Assembly: GCA_965218765.1 (NCBI GenBank)
Contig: CBDCLU010000006.1
Location: 1-64,000 of the forward strand
Source: JBBPYC01 sp965218765
Lineage (GTDB): Bacteria > Pseudomonadota > Gammaproteobacteria > Burkholderiales > Burkholderiaceae_C
Direction: 5' to 3'
DNA length: 64,000 bases
Shown here: positions 41,683 through 50,086 of the stretch, piece after piece
How the letters are laid out: the number at the start of each line of letters is the position of its first letter
Numbering within the stretch: the stretch's first letter is position 1
Notes under the pieces: generated by a model
Databases searched by the model: none
The model's input: the letters and a program-made list of their open reading frames with translations, nothing else
What the model was told of the DNA's origin: nothing
Position numbers and translations under genes: made by a program

Positions 41683-41895
41683 TGCTGACGGTCGTTCGCA
41701 GGATCGTCGAACGGGCTGCCGATCTGGCGACGCGATTCATCAGTCCGAACTGCTTCCTGCGACATGACCCGCGCGTGTCGGGTGGCGTCGGAGGGCTTGC
41801 GGAGTAGGTGCGCCAGTTGCTGGCCGCAGGTCACCGCATCGAGGTTTTGCGGGCGTTCCGGGATGGCCGGTACGTCTTCACGCACGGTAAGGTCC
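41683..41895 (+). pseudogene. SnoaL-like polyketide cyclase/NTF2-like fragment with a nonsense codon
   Basis: In frame from 41683 the sequence reads DEIDKVLTVVRRIVERAADLATRFISPN, then LRHDPRVSGGVGGLAE, a TAG at 41805-41807, then VRQLLAAGHRIEVLRAFRDGRYVFTHGK. This is a SnoaL-like cyclase in which a conserved tyrosine codon (AEYVRQL) appears to have become a stop. The C-terminal third of the family is missing and no start codon is convincing. Confidence 0.6.
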
Positions 41896-42019
41896 CTGCG
41901 GTGGGCTTTTCGGAGATGGGCATGCTCATGCGTTCCGAGTTCCGCGTCAGGACCGAGGTCCCGCTCGTCGGCGATCAGGTCAGCATCACCATCGCCGACG
42001 CCCTCCACAAGCTGGTGTC

Positions 42020-42456
42020 TATTTCTCGCTGCGCGCGAGGCATTGCCTCATCTGCTGCAGACGAACGGATCGCTCGTCAACGTCTCGTCGGTCTCCGGCC
42101 TGGGCGGCGACTGGGGCTTGAGCGCCTGCAACGCCGCGAAGGGAGCCGTCACGGACCTGACGCGCGCGCTGGCGCTCGAATACGGCGCGCGCGGCGTGCG
42201 GGTCAATGCGGTGGCACCGAGTTTCACGTCCACTGAAGCCACGGCCGGGCTGGAGCAGCACGAAGCCGTGCGCGCCGCGTTTCGAGACCTGCTGCCGATC
42301 GGCAGGTCCGCCACGCCGGACGACGTCGCGGGCGTGATCGCGTTTCTCGCAAGCGACGATGTCCGCTTCGTCAACGGCGTCAACCTTCCGGTCGATGGCG
42401 GCCTGCATGTCTCCAACGGGCAGCCGAATTTCCTGTCGATCTTCGCGAAGGATTGA
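42020..42456 (+). pseudogene. C-terminal fragment of an SDR with the catalytic tyrosine replaced
   Basis: From about 42020 the sequence is clearly short-chain dehydrogenase: FLAAREALPHLLQTNGSLVNVSSVSGLGGDWG, ALEYGARGVRVNAVAPSFTSTE, PDDVAGVIAFLASDDVRFVNGVNLPVDGGLH. The cofactor-binding N-terminal half is absent; unrelated sequence in the same frame precedes it. The catalytic YxxxK reads CNAAK (TGC at 42127-42129). Both losses say the gene is dead. It is joined to a SnoaL-like fragment by about 120 bases of unassigned sequence. Confidence 0.75.
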
Positions 42457-42597
42457 ATATCTGCAGGCAAGGATCGACGTCGCGCGGGACCTGACCGCCT
42501 GCCGGTCCGCCAGCTCAACCGAGCAACGCAGCGGTGTCGTTCAGTCGGTCCAGTCCGTCCAATCGATCAGTGCCCACGCCTGCAACAGAAACCTCGG

Positions 42598-44004
42598 CTA
42601 CAGGCGCAACCAGGTCTCCCCCTTTTCCTCGGCATCGGTGCCGTTCAGCGCATTGAGAAAGCTTTTGCACCACCAATGCACGTCGTACTTGCGGATGGTG
42701 GCCAGCAGCGCATCGTGCCGTTCCCTGCGTTCGGCCAGCGGCATCTGCAACGCCAGGTGGATCGTCTCGGCGGTCGCTTCGATGTCATAGGGATTGACCG
42801 GCAACGCTTCCTTCATCTGCTCGGCACAGCCCGCAAAACGCGACAGCACCAGCACGCCGGGGTCTTCCACGTCCTGCGCGGCGACGAACTCCTTGGCGAC
42901 CAGGTTCATGCCGTCGCGCAGCGGCGTGACGAGCGCGACGCTGGCCGCGCGATACAGGCCGGGCAGCCTGGCGCGCGCCATCGTGCGGTGGATGTAGCGC
43001 ACCGGCATCCAGGACAGGTCGCCGAAGTCGCCGTTGATCTGGCCGCACAGCGCTTCGAGTTCGCGCAGGATGTCCACATACGCATCGACGTCCTCGCGGC
43101 TCGGCGAGGCGATCTGAACCAGCACCGCGGACTGGCGTGTGTCCTCGAAGCGTTCCAGCAACTTACGGAAGGCACGAATGCGTTGCGGCAGGCCTTTTGA
43201 GTAATCGAGCCGATCGACGCCGACCAGCAGCCGCCGCTGCGAGTAGTCGCGCTTCATGCGCGAATAGACTTCGCGCGCCTCCTTAGCCAGAGTGAGCGTG
43301 GCGAACTCATCGACGTCGATGCCGATCGGATAGGCGCCGATCTGCAGGGTGCGGTTGAACGCGCGCCAGCGCCGCTCGCCTTGCGGCGATGCATGGCCTT
43401 CACCGTCCACATAACGTTCGAAATGCGTGACGTCGACTTCGGCCTGCAAGCCGACCAGGTCGTAGGCGAACAGTGCGCGCATCAGCCAGCCATGCGCGGG
43501 AATCGCAGCCAGGATCAGCGGCGGCGGCACCGGAATGTGCAGGAAGAAACCGATGCGCTGCGTGCAGCCCAGCGCGCGCAATTCCATCGCGAGCGGGATC
43601 AGGTGATAGTCCTGCACCCAGATCACATCGTCGGGCTTGAGCAGCGGCAGCAGCTGCTGTGCGAAGCGCTGGTTCACGCGCCGGTAGCCATCGACGTAGC
43701 CGGCGTCGAAATCGGCCAGATCGAGCCGGTAGTGAAACACCGGCCACAGCACGCCGTTCGCGTAGCCGAGGTAATACGCGTCGTGGTCCTGCTGCGTCAG
43801 GTCCACGGTGGCCAGCGTGGTGCGGCCGGCCTTGCGCACCTGCGGCTTGTTGCCGGCCGATGTGTCGTCGCTGATCTTGCCGCTCCAGCCGAACCAGAGG
43901 CCGCCGGTTTCCGCGAGCACTTCGCCGAGCGCCACGGCAAGCCCGCCGGCGGCCACCTTGCGCGGGTCTGCGACCCGGTTCGACACCACCACCAGTCGGC
44001 TCAT
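42598..44004 (-). CDS. otsA: Alpha,alpha-trehalose-phosphate synthase (UDP-forming)
   Basis: A 468-aa GT20 glycosyltransferase that makes trehalose-6-phosphate from UDP-glucose and glucose-6-phosphate. Typical segments are SRLVVVSNRVADP, WVQDYHLIPLAMELRALG, FFLHIPVPPP, GVDRLDYSKGLPQRIRAFRKLLE and VALVTPLRDGMNLVAKEFVAAQ. Its ATG overlaps the otsB stop (ATGA), so it is coupled to otsB. Cytoplasmic osmoprotectant synthesis. Confidence 0.93.
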   Translation of the reverse strand: MSRLVVVSNRVADPRKVAAGGLAVALGEVLAETGGLWFGWSGKISDDTSAGNKPQVRKAGRTTLATVDLTQQDHDAYYLGYANGVLWPVFHYRLDLADFDAGYVDGYRRVNQRFAQQLLPLLKPDDVIWVQDYHLIPLAMELRALGCTQRIGFFLHIPVPPPLILAAIPAHGWLMRALFAYDLVGLQAEVDVTHFERYVDGEGHASPQGERRWRAFNRTLQIGAYPIGIDVDEFATLTLAKEAREVYSRMKRDYSQRRLLVGVDRLDYSKGLPQRIRAFRKLLERFEDTRQSAVLVQIASPSREDVDAYVDILRELEALCGQINGDFGDLSWMPVRYIHRTMARARLPGLYRAASVALVTPLRDGMNLVAKEFVAAQDVEDPGVLVLSRFAGCAEQMKEALPVNPYDIEATAETIHLALQMPLAERRERHDALLATIRKYDVHWWCKSFLNALNGTDAEEKGETWLRL

Positions 44005-44810
44005 CGGCTGCTCCCAGTCTTGTCGTTGTTCGTCGCAGGCCCGGCCAGCCGCTGCGCCGCCTGCATCAGTGCCGTGCGCACGGCATCGGGCGAGTTCAGA
44101 CGCAAGCGGGCGCTGCTGGCCTCCGGACCGACCTTGATGCCACGACCGCCCGCGGCCTGCACCGCGTCAAAGCCGGCTTCATCCGTCACGTCATCGCCGA
44201 TGAAGATCGGCGTGCGGCCGGCAAATGGCGGCTCGCGCAGCAGCGCAGCAATCGCGATGCCCTTGCCGATGCTGGCAGCTTTCGCTTCCAGCACCATCTT
44301 GCCCGGCAGCAGCACCAGGCCATCGGACGCGTGTACGGCGTTATGCATCGCAGCGGTGCAGATGGCCTGCAATTGCGGCGCAGCGCGATAGTGCAGCGCG
44401 AGCGAGCCGCGCTTGCGTTCGATCAGCAACGCCGGGTGCTGGGCCTGCAGCGCAACGGCCGCCGCGTCCACGCGCGCGAGCGACGGCACCTCCGCATGGG
44501 TCAGCGTGCCGTCGGCAGACCGCCGTTCCGCGCCGTGCACGCCGGCAGCAGCCAGCGTCAAGGGTGCGAGGAAATGGTCGAGCTGTTCGATCGGCCGGCC
44601 GGACACGACCGCGAGGGCGCCGCCGAGCGCATCGCGCAATGCCGTCAACGTATCCAGCAGGCCCGCTGGCGCAAAGACACCTTCCGGCCGCTCGGCCAGA
44701 TCCACCAGCGTGCCGTCGAAGTCCAGGAACAGCGCGCTTGCGGCACCGATCCAGCCGGCAGGCAAGGAAGCGAGGGAAGGATCGGGCGTGTTGTGGGCGT
44801 CAGCGTTCAT
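44001..44810 (-). CDS. otsB: Trehalose-phosphatase
   Basis: A 269-aa HAD-superfamily phosphatase. Motif I is LFLDFDGTLVDLAERP with the nucleophilic aspartate near residue 30, motif II lies in VVSGRPIEQLD, and motif IV in PIFIGDDVTDEAGFDAV. It removes the phosphate from trehalose-6-phosphate made by OtsA. It lies upstream of otsA with a four-base overlap. Confidence 0.92.
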   Translation of the reverse strand: MNADAHNTPDPSLASLPAGWIGAASALFLDFDGTLVDLAERPEGVFAPAGLLDTLTALRDALGGALAVVSGRPIEQLDHFLAPLTLAAAGVHGAERRSADGTLTHAEVPSLARVDAAAVALQAQHPALLIERKRGSLALHYRAAPQLQAICTAAMHNAVHASDGLVLLPGKMVLEAKAASIGKGIAIAALLREPPFAGRTPIFIGDDVTDEAGFDAVQAAGGRGIKVGPEASSARLRLNSPDAVRTALMQAAQRLAGPATNNDKTGSSR

Positions 44811-44892
44811 GCGAGGATGATGCTAACAGTGCCTTTCTGCAGGCCGGCCAAGCCGTTGCGCCGCTATCGGTGAAGGTGGCGTGGCCGGCGGC

Positions 44893-45306
44893 TCAGGTCT
44901 CGTGCATCCGCTGCAGCGATTCGAAGCCCTTGATCTCCACGGGATTGCCGAACGGATCGAGGAAGAACATGGTCCACTGCTCGCCGGCCAAGCCCGCAAA
45001 GCGCTGCTGCGGCTCGATCACGAAGTCGATGCCGGCTGCGCGCAGCCGATCCGCCAGCGCCTGCCAGTCGGCGCGCTGCAAAGCCAGGCCGAAATGCGGC
45101 ATCGGCACCAGATGGTCGCCGACCTTGCCGGTCGGCGCGGTCGCGAACGGCTCGCCCAGGTGCAGCGAGAGCTGATGGCCGAAGAAATCGAAATCAACCC
45201 AGCTTGCGGTGCTGCGGCCTTCCGCGCAGCCGAGCGTGCGGCCATAGAAGTCGCGCGCCTGATCGAGGTCGCGCACGTTGAATGCGAGGTGAAAGACGCT
45301 TTGCAT
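44893..45306 (-). CDS. VOC (glyoxalase/bleomycin resistance-like) family protein
   Basis: A 137-aa protein with two beta-alpha-beta-beta-beta modules (FHLAFNVRDLDQARDFYGRTLGCAEGRS and VPMPHFGLALQRADWQALADRLRAAGIDFVIEPQQRF, then WTMFFLDPFGNPVEIKGFES). His and Glu residues at the usual metal positions (HLAF, HFGL, EIKGFE) are present. The substrate is unknown. It diverges from the crotonase at 45,408. Confidence 0.82.
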   Translation of the reverse strand: MQSVFHLAFNVRDLDQARDFYGRTLGCAEGRSTASWVDFDFFGHQLSLHLGEPFATAPTGKVGDHLVPMPHFGLALQRADWQALADRLRAAGIDFVIEPQQRFAGLAGEQWTMFFLDPFGNPVEIKGFESLQRMHET

Positions 45307-45407
45307 GATGGGTTGCAGGATAGCAGCGGGTTGCTGCGCACAAGCGGGCAGCGGATCGACAATGCACGCTCGCCACGCTCGGGAAACCCGCAGGAGAAAT
45401 CAGCACC

Positions 45408-46217
45408 ATGAGCCGACCGACCGACTACAGCCGCTACCGCACGCTCGACATCACGCGCCGCGGCCCGGAGAGCAGCGTGCTCGACGTGCAGATGAAGGCC
45501 GCCAACGGCAAGCTGCCCACGGCTGGCCACGACGGGCATCGGGAGCTGGCCGAAATCTGGCGCGATGCGGGCGCCGACGATACGGTGCGCGTGGCCGTGC
45601 TGCGCGGCGATGCCCAAGGGTTTTCCGGCGGCGGCGACCTCGCGCTGGTGCAGGACATGGCAGATGACTACCAAGTCCGCACGCAGGTCTGGAAGGAAGC
45701 ACGCGACTTGGTCTACAACGTGATCAACTGCGACAAGCCGATCGTCTCCGCGATGCACGGCCCGGCCGTCGGCGCCGGCTTGGTCGCCGGGCTGCTGGCC
45801 GACATCTCGATCGCCGCGCACGACGCCAAGATCATCGATGGCCACACGCGGCTCGGCGTCGCAGCCGGCGACCACGCGGCGATCGTCTGGCCGCTGCTGT
45901 GCGGCATGGCCAAGGCCAAGTACCATCTGCTGCTGTGCGAGCCGATCAGCGGGCTGCAGGCGGCGCAGATCGGTCTGGTGTCGCTGTCGGTCGAAGCGCA
46001 CGAGCTGCTGCCGAAAGCCTACGAACTCGCCGATCGCCTGGCCAGCGGCAGTCAGAGCGCGATCCGTTTCACGAAATATGCGCTGAACAACTGGCTGCGG
46101 CAGGCCGGCGGCGGCCCGTTCGACACGTCGCTCGCGCTCGAATTCATGGGCTTCGGCGGACCGGACGTGCGTGAAGGCATCGCCTCGCTGCGCGAGCGTC
46201 GGCCGCCGCGGTTCTGA
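45408..46217 (+). CDS. Enoyl-CoA hydratase/isomerase family protein
   Basis: A 269-aa intact crotonase. VAVLRGDAQGFSGGGDLALVQDM and SAMHGPAVGAGLVAGLLADISIAAHDAKIIDGHTRLGVAAGDHAAIVWPLLCG carry the oxyanion-hole peptide NHs and the CoA-binding region. A GGAGA site precedes the ATG. The residue usually acting as general acid/base glutamate in hydratases appears replaced in GHTRLGVAAGDHA by His/Asp-type positions, so its exact reaction (hydration, dehalogenation or hydrolysis) is open. No operon partner is evident. Confidence 0.82.
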   Translation: MSRPTDYSRYRTLDITRRGPESSVLDVQMKAANGKLPTAGHDGHRELAEIWRDAGADDTVRVAVLRGDAQGFSGGGDLALVQDMADDYQVRTQVWKEARDLVYNVINCDKPIVSAMHGPAVGAGLVAGLLADISIAAHDAKIIDGHTRLGVAAGDHAAIVWPLLCGMAKAKYHLLLCEPISGLQAAQIGLVSLSVEAHELLPKAYELADRLASGSQSAIRFTKYALNNWLRQAGGGPFDTSLALEFMGFGGPDVREGIASLRERRPPRF

Positions 46218-46332
46218 TGCGGCCCGAGCGCGGTCGTGGGCGCTTTCAGCCACGACCGCGCAGCACTTGGGGCCGCTATGCTCGACTTCCACATTTCCAT
46301 TTCCTGCTGCTCAAACCAAAGGTGCTTGTTCC

Positions 46333-46884
46333 ATGCGTATCCGATCGAACCGTTCGTTTCTCCTGCAGCTTGCCTGTGCGGCTTGCTGCGTGCTCGGCCC
46401 GCTGGCCGTGCAGGCGCAGCTCGCGCCCACCACGCAGCCGCGCCCGGGCGATCTGCCGCAGCAGACGGCCAGGCCGGTGAAGATCGAGCAGGCCTGGATT
46501 CGCGCGCGGCTGCCCGGCCAGGACATCACGGCCGGCTACATGATGTTGACCGCGGAACAGGCGGCCAGCCTGGTCGGCGCCAGCAGTTCGGTGGCCGGTT
46601 CGGTCGAGCTGCACGAGATGAAGATGGACGGCGACGTGATGCGCATGCGCGCGATCGATGCGATCGCGTTGCCGGCCGGCCAGCCGGTCGAGCTGAAGTC
46701 CGGCGGCTACCACCTGATGCTGCTCGACTTGAAGACGCCGCTGGCGAGCAACACGAGCGCGCCGCTGGTGCTCACGTTCAAGGACGCGAGCGGGCATGAA
46801 TTCAAGGAAGAGCTGAAAGTGCCGGTGCTCAAAAGCGCGCCGGAAGCGAACCTCACCGGCCCGGCAAAGCCCGCAGCGAAGTAG
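46333..46884 (+). CDS. Periplasmic copper chaperone, PCuAC family
   Basis: A 183-aa exported protein with a signal peptide ending LAVQAQ. The Cu(I)-binding histidine/methionine pattern is present as VELHEMKMDGDVMRMR and GGYHLMLLDLKTPL. PCuAC proteins deliver copper to cytochrome oxidase or scavenge it in the periplasm. A Pro/Ala-rich linker precedes the domain and a short Ala/Pro/Lys tail follows. It is single-gene, downstream of a crotonase. Confidence 0.87.
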   Translation: MRIRSNRSFLLQLACAACCVLGPLAVQAQLAPTTQPRPGDLPQQTARPVKIEQAWIRARLPGQDITAGYMMLTAEQAASLVGASSSVAGSVELHEMKMDGDVMRMRAIDAIALPAGQPVELKSGGYHLMLLDLKTPLASNTSAPLVLTFKDASGHEFKEELKVPVLKSAPEANLTGPAKPAAK

Positions 46885-46910
46885 GCGGGTTCAGCAAGCG
46901 ATCGGCTTTC

Positions 46911-46953
46911 GCTATTTTATGAAGCAGAGAATGAAGGCGCCTCCAGCGCCTGC
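46911..46953. repeat. AT-rich GCTAT intergenic element with AGGCGC/GCGCCT hairpin
   Basis: GCTATTTTATGAAG is followed by the short inverted repeat AGGCGC-CTCCA-GCGCCT. It lies between the convergent PCuAC and glucokinase genes. No T-run follows, so terminator function is doubtful. Confidence 0.45.
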
Positions 46954-47007
46954 AGCCTGTTTGGTGTCAACTCCAAGCTGCAGCGGCGTCGCTGCATCCG
47001 TGTCGCC

Positions 47008-48063
47008 TCAGCTTTGTGCCGACCGGCTCACCGCTTCGAGTTGCGCCTGCAGATAAGCGGCCGCGCCGATCAGCGCCGGATGATCGCTTTGCAGCAGGTA
47101 GATGGGAACAGGCGCCAGATAGTCGGCAAAACGGCCCTTGTCCTCGAAGCGCCGGCGCAGCGGTGACGCGGGCAGATAGGCAGCCAGCCGCGGCACGATG
47201 CCGCCGCCGATGTAGAGGCCGCCGCGCGCGCCGAGCGTGAGCGTCAGGTCGCCGGCGGTCGCGCCCAGAATGCCGAGGAATGCATCGAGCGCCGCGCGGC
47301 AGTGGCGATGTTCGGCGGCCGGGTTCGGCTCCAGCGCATGCTGGCTGATCTCGGCTGCGCTCAACCGGGCGCTCCCCCCGGCAACGCCCGCAACGTGCAC
47401 CAGCGTGTCGTGGATGAACTCCAGCCCCGGTCCGGACACCAGCCGTTCCACCGACACGCGCCCGAACGCGGCCGTGCCCGCGCGCCACAGCAGCAGCTCC
47501 AGTTCGTTGGTCGGCGCGAAGCCGACGTGCCCGCCTTCACCAGCCAGCGCCATGCTGCCGCCGTATGCATCGGGCACCAGCGCCGATACGCCCAGCCCGG
47601 TGCCGGCGCCGATCAATGCGCACGGCGCACCCGCTGCCGGCGCGCTGCCGCCGAGCTGCAACAGGTCGGACGTCGGCAGATGTGAGAGCGACCAGGCCAG
47701 CGCGGTGAAGTCGTTCAACACGAACAACCGGTCCAGCCTGAGCACCTGCTGCGTGGCTTGAATCGAAAAGTGCCAGTGGTGGTTGGTCATCTGCACCAAG
47801 TCGCCCGTGACGGCCGTCGCGATGCCGATCGCCGCGTGCCGGATGCCGGATGCGATCGGCATCGGCAGCCGATCCAGATAGAGCCGCAGCGCGGCTTCCA
47901 GCGTGGCGTGCTCGGCGCAGGCGAACACGGCGATGTGTTCCAGGCCGAGCCCGCCGCGCGTGATCGCAAAGCGTGCGTTGGTGCCGCCCACATCGCCGAC
48001 CAGGCGCGGCGTGGTGGCTGACGGCGTCACGGCCGCAATGGGTTCAAGGGTGCCAATAGACAT
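47008..48063 (-). CDS. glk: Glucokinase
   Basis: A 351-aa ROK-unrelated, Glk-type hexokinase. The N-terminal phosphate loop is LVGDVGGTNARFAI; FVLNDFTALAWSL holds the catalytic aspartate, and ALIGAGTGLGVSAL, LAGEGGHVGFAPTNELELLLWR and GGLYIGGGIVPRL are typical. It phosphorylates cytosolic glucose to glucose-6-phosphate. Its start overlaps the 6-phosphogluconolactonase gene by 20 bases, so the two are co-translated for the Entner-Doudoroff/pentose-phosphate route. No zwf or edd gene is visible here. Confidence 0.92.
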   Translation of the reverse strand: MSIGTLEPIAAVTPSATTPRLVGDVGGTNARFAITRGGLGLEHIAVFACAEHATLEAALRLYLDRLPMPIASGIRHAAIGIATAVTGDLVQMTNHHWHFSIQATQQVLRLDRLFVLNDFTALAWSLSHLPTSDLLQLGGSAPAAGAPCALIGAGTGLGVSALVPDAYGGSMALAGEGGHVGFAPTNELELLLWRAGTAAFGRVSVERLVSGPGLEFIHDTLVHVAGVAGGSARLSAAEISQHALEPNPAAEHRHCRAALDAFLGILGATAGDLTLTLGARGGLYIGGGIVPRLAAYLPASPLRRRFEDKGRFADYLAPVPIYLLQSDHPALIGAAAYLQAQLEAVSRSAQS

Positions 48064-48769
48064 CGAATGGCGCTCCGGTCGGCAGGTTTGCGAGCAACAG
48101 GCTGATCGGCAGTTCGGGGTTGGCGCCGGCTTGCACGGCCTGCTCGAACACACCGCGTTTGGCGGCGCCCGCGATCGCAAGCTGCCAGCCGCGCGCAGCC
48201 AACAGCGCCGCCAAGGTCAGGCTGATGCGCGGCAGCGGCGGATCGACGCGGGTCGGGTCCGGGTGCAGCAGCGCATAGCTGGCATCGGTCCCCAGGCCGG
48301 TCGCGGCCGCATATTCAGGTGCGTGGGGAAACAACGATGCGATGTGGCCGTCGGTGCCCATGCCGAGCACGGCAAGGTCGATCGGCACCTGCTGAGCGTT
48401 GGCACGTTCGATGATGGCGGCCTGCGCATGCGGCGCAGTCATGGCTGCGGCGTCGGTCGGTGCCAGGCCGACGCAATGCGCCGCGGCAGCCTGCGCCTGC
48501 AGCAGATGGGCGCGCAGCAGCCGTTCGTTGCTATGGGCGTGCTCGACCGCTACCAGCCGCTCATCGACAAGCCGCAGCTCGACCCTCGACCAATCCAGCG
48601 GCTGCCGGCTCAATGCATCGAAGAATGCGATCGGCGAACGCCCCCCGGACAGCGCGAGCGCGACCGTGCCGCAGCGCGCCGCCAGCAACCCGCGCAGCCG
48701 TTGCGCGACCGCATCGGCTTGAGCTGCGGCGGCTGCAGCGGCGTCTTCAAATGGAAGGAATCGGATCAT
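48044..48769 (-). CDS. pgl: 6-phosphogluconolactonase
   Basis: A 241-aa DevB/Pgl-type hydrolase (TVALALSGGRSPIAFFDALSR, WSRVELRLVDERLVAVEHAHSNERLLRAHLL, LAVLGMGTDGHIASLFPHAPEYAAA, PRISLTLAALLAA). The SGG...RSP and GMGTDGHIASLFP motifs define the active site. It converts 6-phosphogluconolactone to 6-phosphogluconate and is followed by glk with a 20-base overlap. Confidence 0.92.
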   Translation of the reverse strand: MIRFLPFEDAAAAAAAQADAVAQRLRGLLAARCGTVALALSGGRSPIAFFDALSRQPLDWSRVELRLVDERLVAVEHAHSNERLLRAHLLQAQAAAAHCVGLAPTDAAAMTAPHAQAAIIERANAQQVPIDLAVLGMGTDGHIASLFPHAPEYAAATGLGTDASYALLHPDPTRVDPPLPRISLTLAALLAARGWQLAIAGAAKRGVFEQAVQAGANPELPISLLLANLPTGAPFDVYWHP

Positions 48770-48893
48770 CGGCACGGCGGCGGTTCGTCTGCCGCATTTT
48801 GCACAGCCCGGATGGTCTTGCGTGCAACGGTTATCCTTCGTTGCACCGTGCTGCGCGCGGCGCGCACGGCCACAAAGAAGGGGACATCCGATC

Positions 48894-49802
48894 ATGAGCG
48901 ACCACAGCGATCCGTTCGGCTTCGGCAAACTGGTGCCGGGTTTCGACTTTCTGCAAAACCTGATGGATCAGTCCGGCAAGGCGAGCGGCCGCGGCAGCGC
49001 GGCCAAGCTGCCGGGGCTGTCGGGCTGGATCGCGCCGACCTTGAACGTCGAAGAGCTGGACCGCCGCATCAGCGAGTTGAAAGCGGTCAGCTTCTGGCTC
49101 GACCAGAACGCGAAGGCGCTGGCCGCCACCGTGCAGGCGCTCGAGGTGCAGAAGATGACGCTTGCGACATTGGCCGGCATGAACGTTGCCATCGGGGATG
49201 TGGCCAAGGCGTTTCAGGTCAAGCCGGCCGCACAGGCGTCTGACAAGCCGCCTGCCAATGCAAAACGCCGCGTTGGCGCGCCTGCGCATGAAGGCTGGCC
49301 ATTGTCGGCCGATGCGGCATCGAAGCCGACCGGCAATCCCTATGAACAGTCGTTCCAGTCGGGCAACGAGCCTGCCGCCAGGCCTGCTGTGGCTGCTGCA
49401 CCAGCACCCGCTGCTGCCAGCGCGCCTGCTGCTGCCGATCCAGGTCAGCCGGGTGCGGCCGAGCCGGCCGCCGGCTCGGCCGCGGCGCCCGGCCTGGTCG
49501 ATCCGATGCAGTGGTGGGGCGCACTGACCAGCCAGTTCCAGCAGATCGCTGCGAATGCGATGCGCGATGCCGGTAGCGGCAACCCGGCACTGGCCGCGTC
49601 GCGCGAACTGGCCGGTGCCGCGCTGAAGAACGCGAACCGGATGGCTGCTTCCATAGCCGACGCTGCAAAGCCGCGCGCGGGCACGGCGGCCAAGAAAAAG
49701 GCCGCGCCGCGTAGGGGAACCGCCGCCAGCAAGACAACCACTGCGGGCGCCGGCCGCAGTCCGCGCAAGACGGCGACCAAACGCGCGTCCCGCCGGGCCT
49801 GA
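48894..49802 (+). CDS. Polyhydroxyalkanoate granule-associated protein, PhaM family
   Basis: A 302-aa protein. The N-terminal block DPFGFGKLVPGFDFLQNLM and the helix NVEELDRRISELKAVSFWLDQNAKALAATVQALEVQKMTLATLAGM match PhaM, which activates PHA synthase and tethers granules to the nucleoid. A long Ala/Pro-rich linker follows, then DPMQWWGALTSQFQQIAANAM and a Lys/Arg/Ala-rich tail (AAKKKAAPRRG onward) of the histone-H1-like DNA-binding kind. The linker codons are repetitive, as usual in this family. Confidence 0.87.
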   Translation: MSDHSDPFGFGKLVPGFDFLQNLMDQSGKASGRGSAAKLPGLSGWIAPTLNVEELDRRISELKAVSFWLDQNAKALAATVQALEVQKMTLATLAGMNVAIGDVAKAFQVKPAAQASDKPPANAKRRVGAPAHEGWPLSADAASKPTGNPYEQSFQSGNEPAARPAVAAAPAPAAASAPAAADPGQPGAAEPAAGSAAAPGLVDPMQWWGALTSQFQQIAANAMRDAGSGNPALAASRELAGAALKNANRMAASIADAAKPRAGTAAKKKAAPRRGTAASKTTTAGAGRSPRKTATKRASRRA

Positions 49803-50086
49803 GGTCGATCATCGGCGCGGCATAGGCGCATCTCGCCACGCACGCCGTTTGCTGGCACGCGCATGCGGGTACCGGTCGCTCAACGGTGCGGGCCCCAGTG
49901 ACTGCCGACATCGCTCACCCGGGTTGGTTGTATTCAAATAGCCCTGACATTGCCGGCCTGCAGTTGCGGCTGCGCTCCGAGCCGGTGCCGTCAAGAGGCG
50001 TTGCGTGAGCGGTTAGACAGACCGTCATCTCACCGTCGTCGCACCCTGGCGTGCTCGTCCTCCACCCCGAACCCTCCCCATCCTCG

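Noticed and set aside
42530..42565. Short GTCCAGTCCGTCCAATC tandem motif downstream of the SDR fragment
   Set aside because: Only two to three imperfect units; no sign of a CRISPR array or a regulatory repeat.
46930..46950. AGGCGC/GCGCCT hairpin considered as a terminator
   Set aside because: Six-base stem with no following T-run in either direction.
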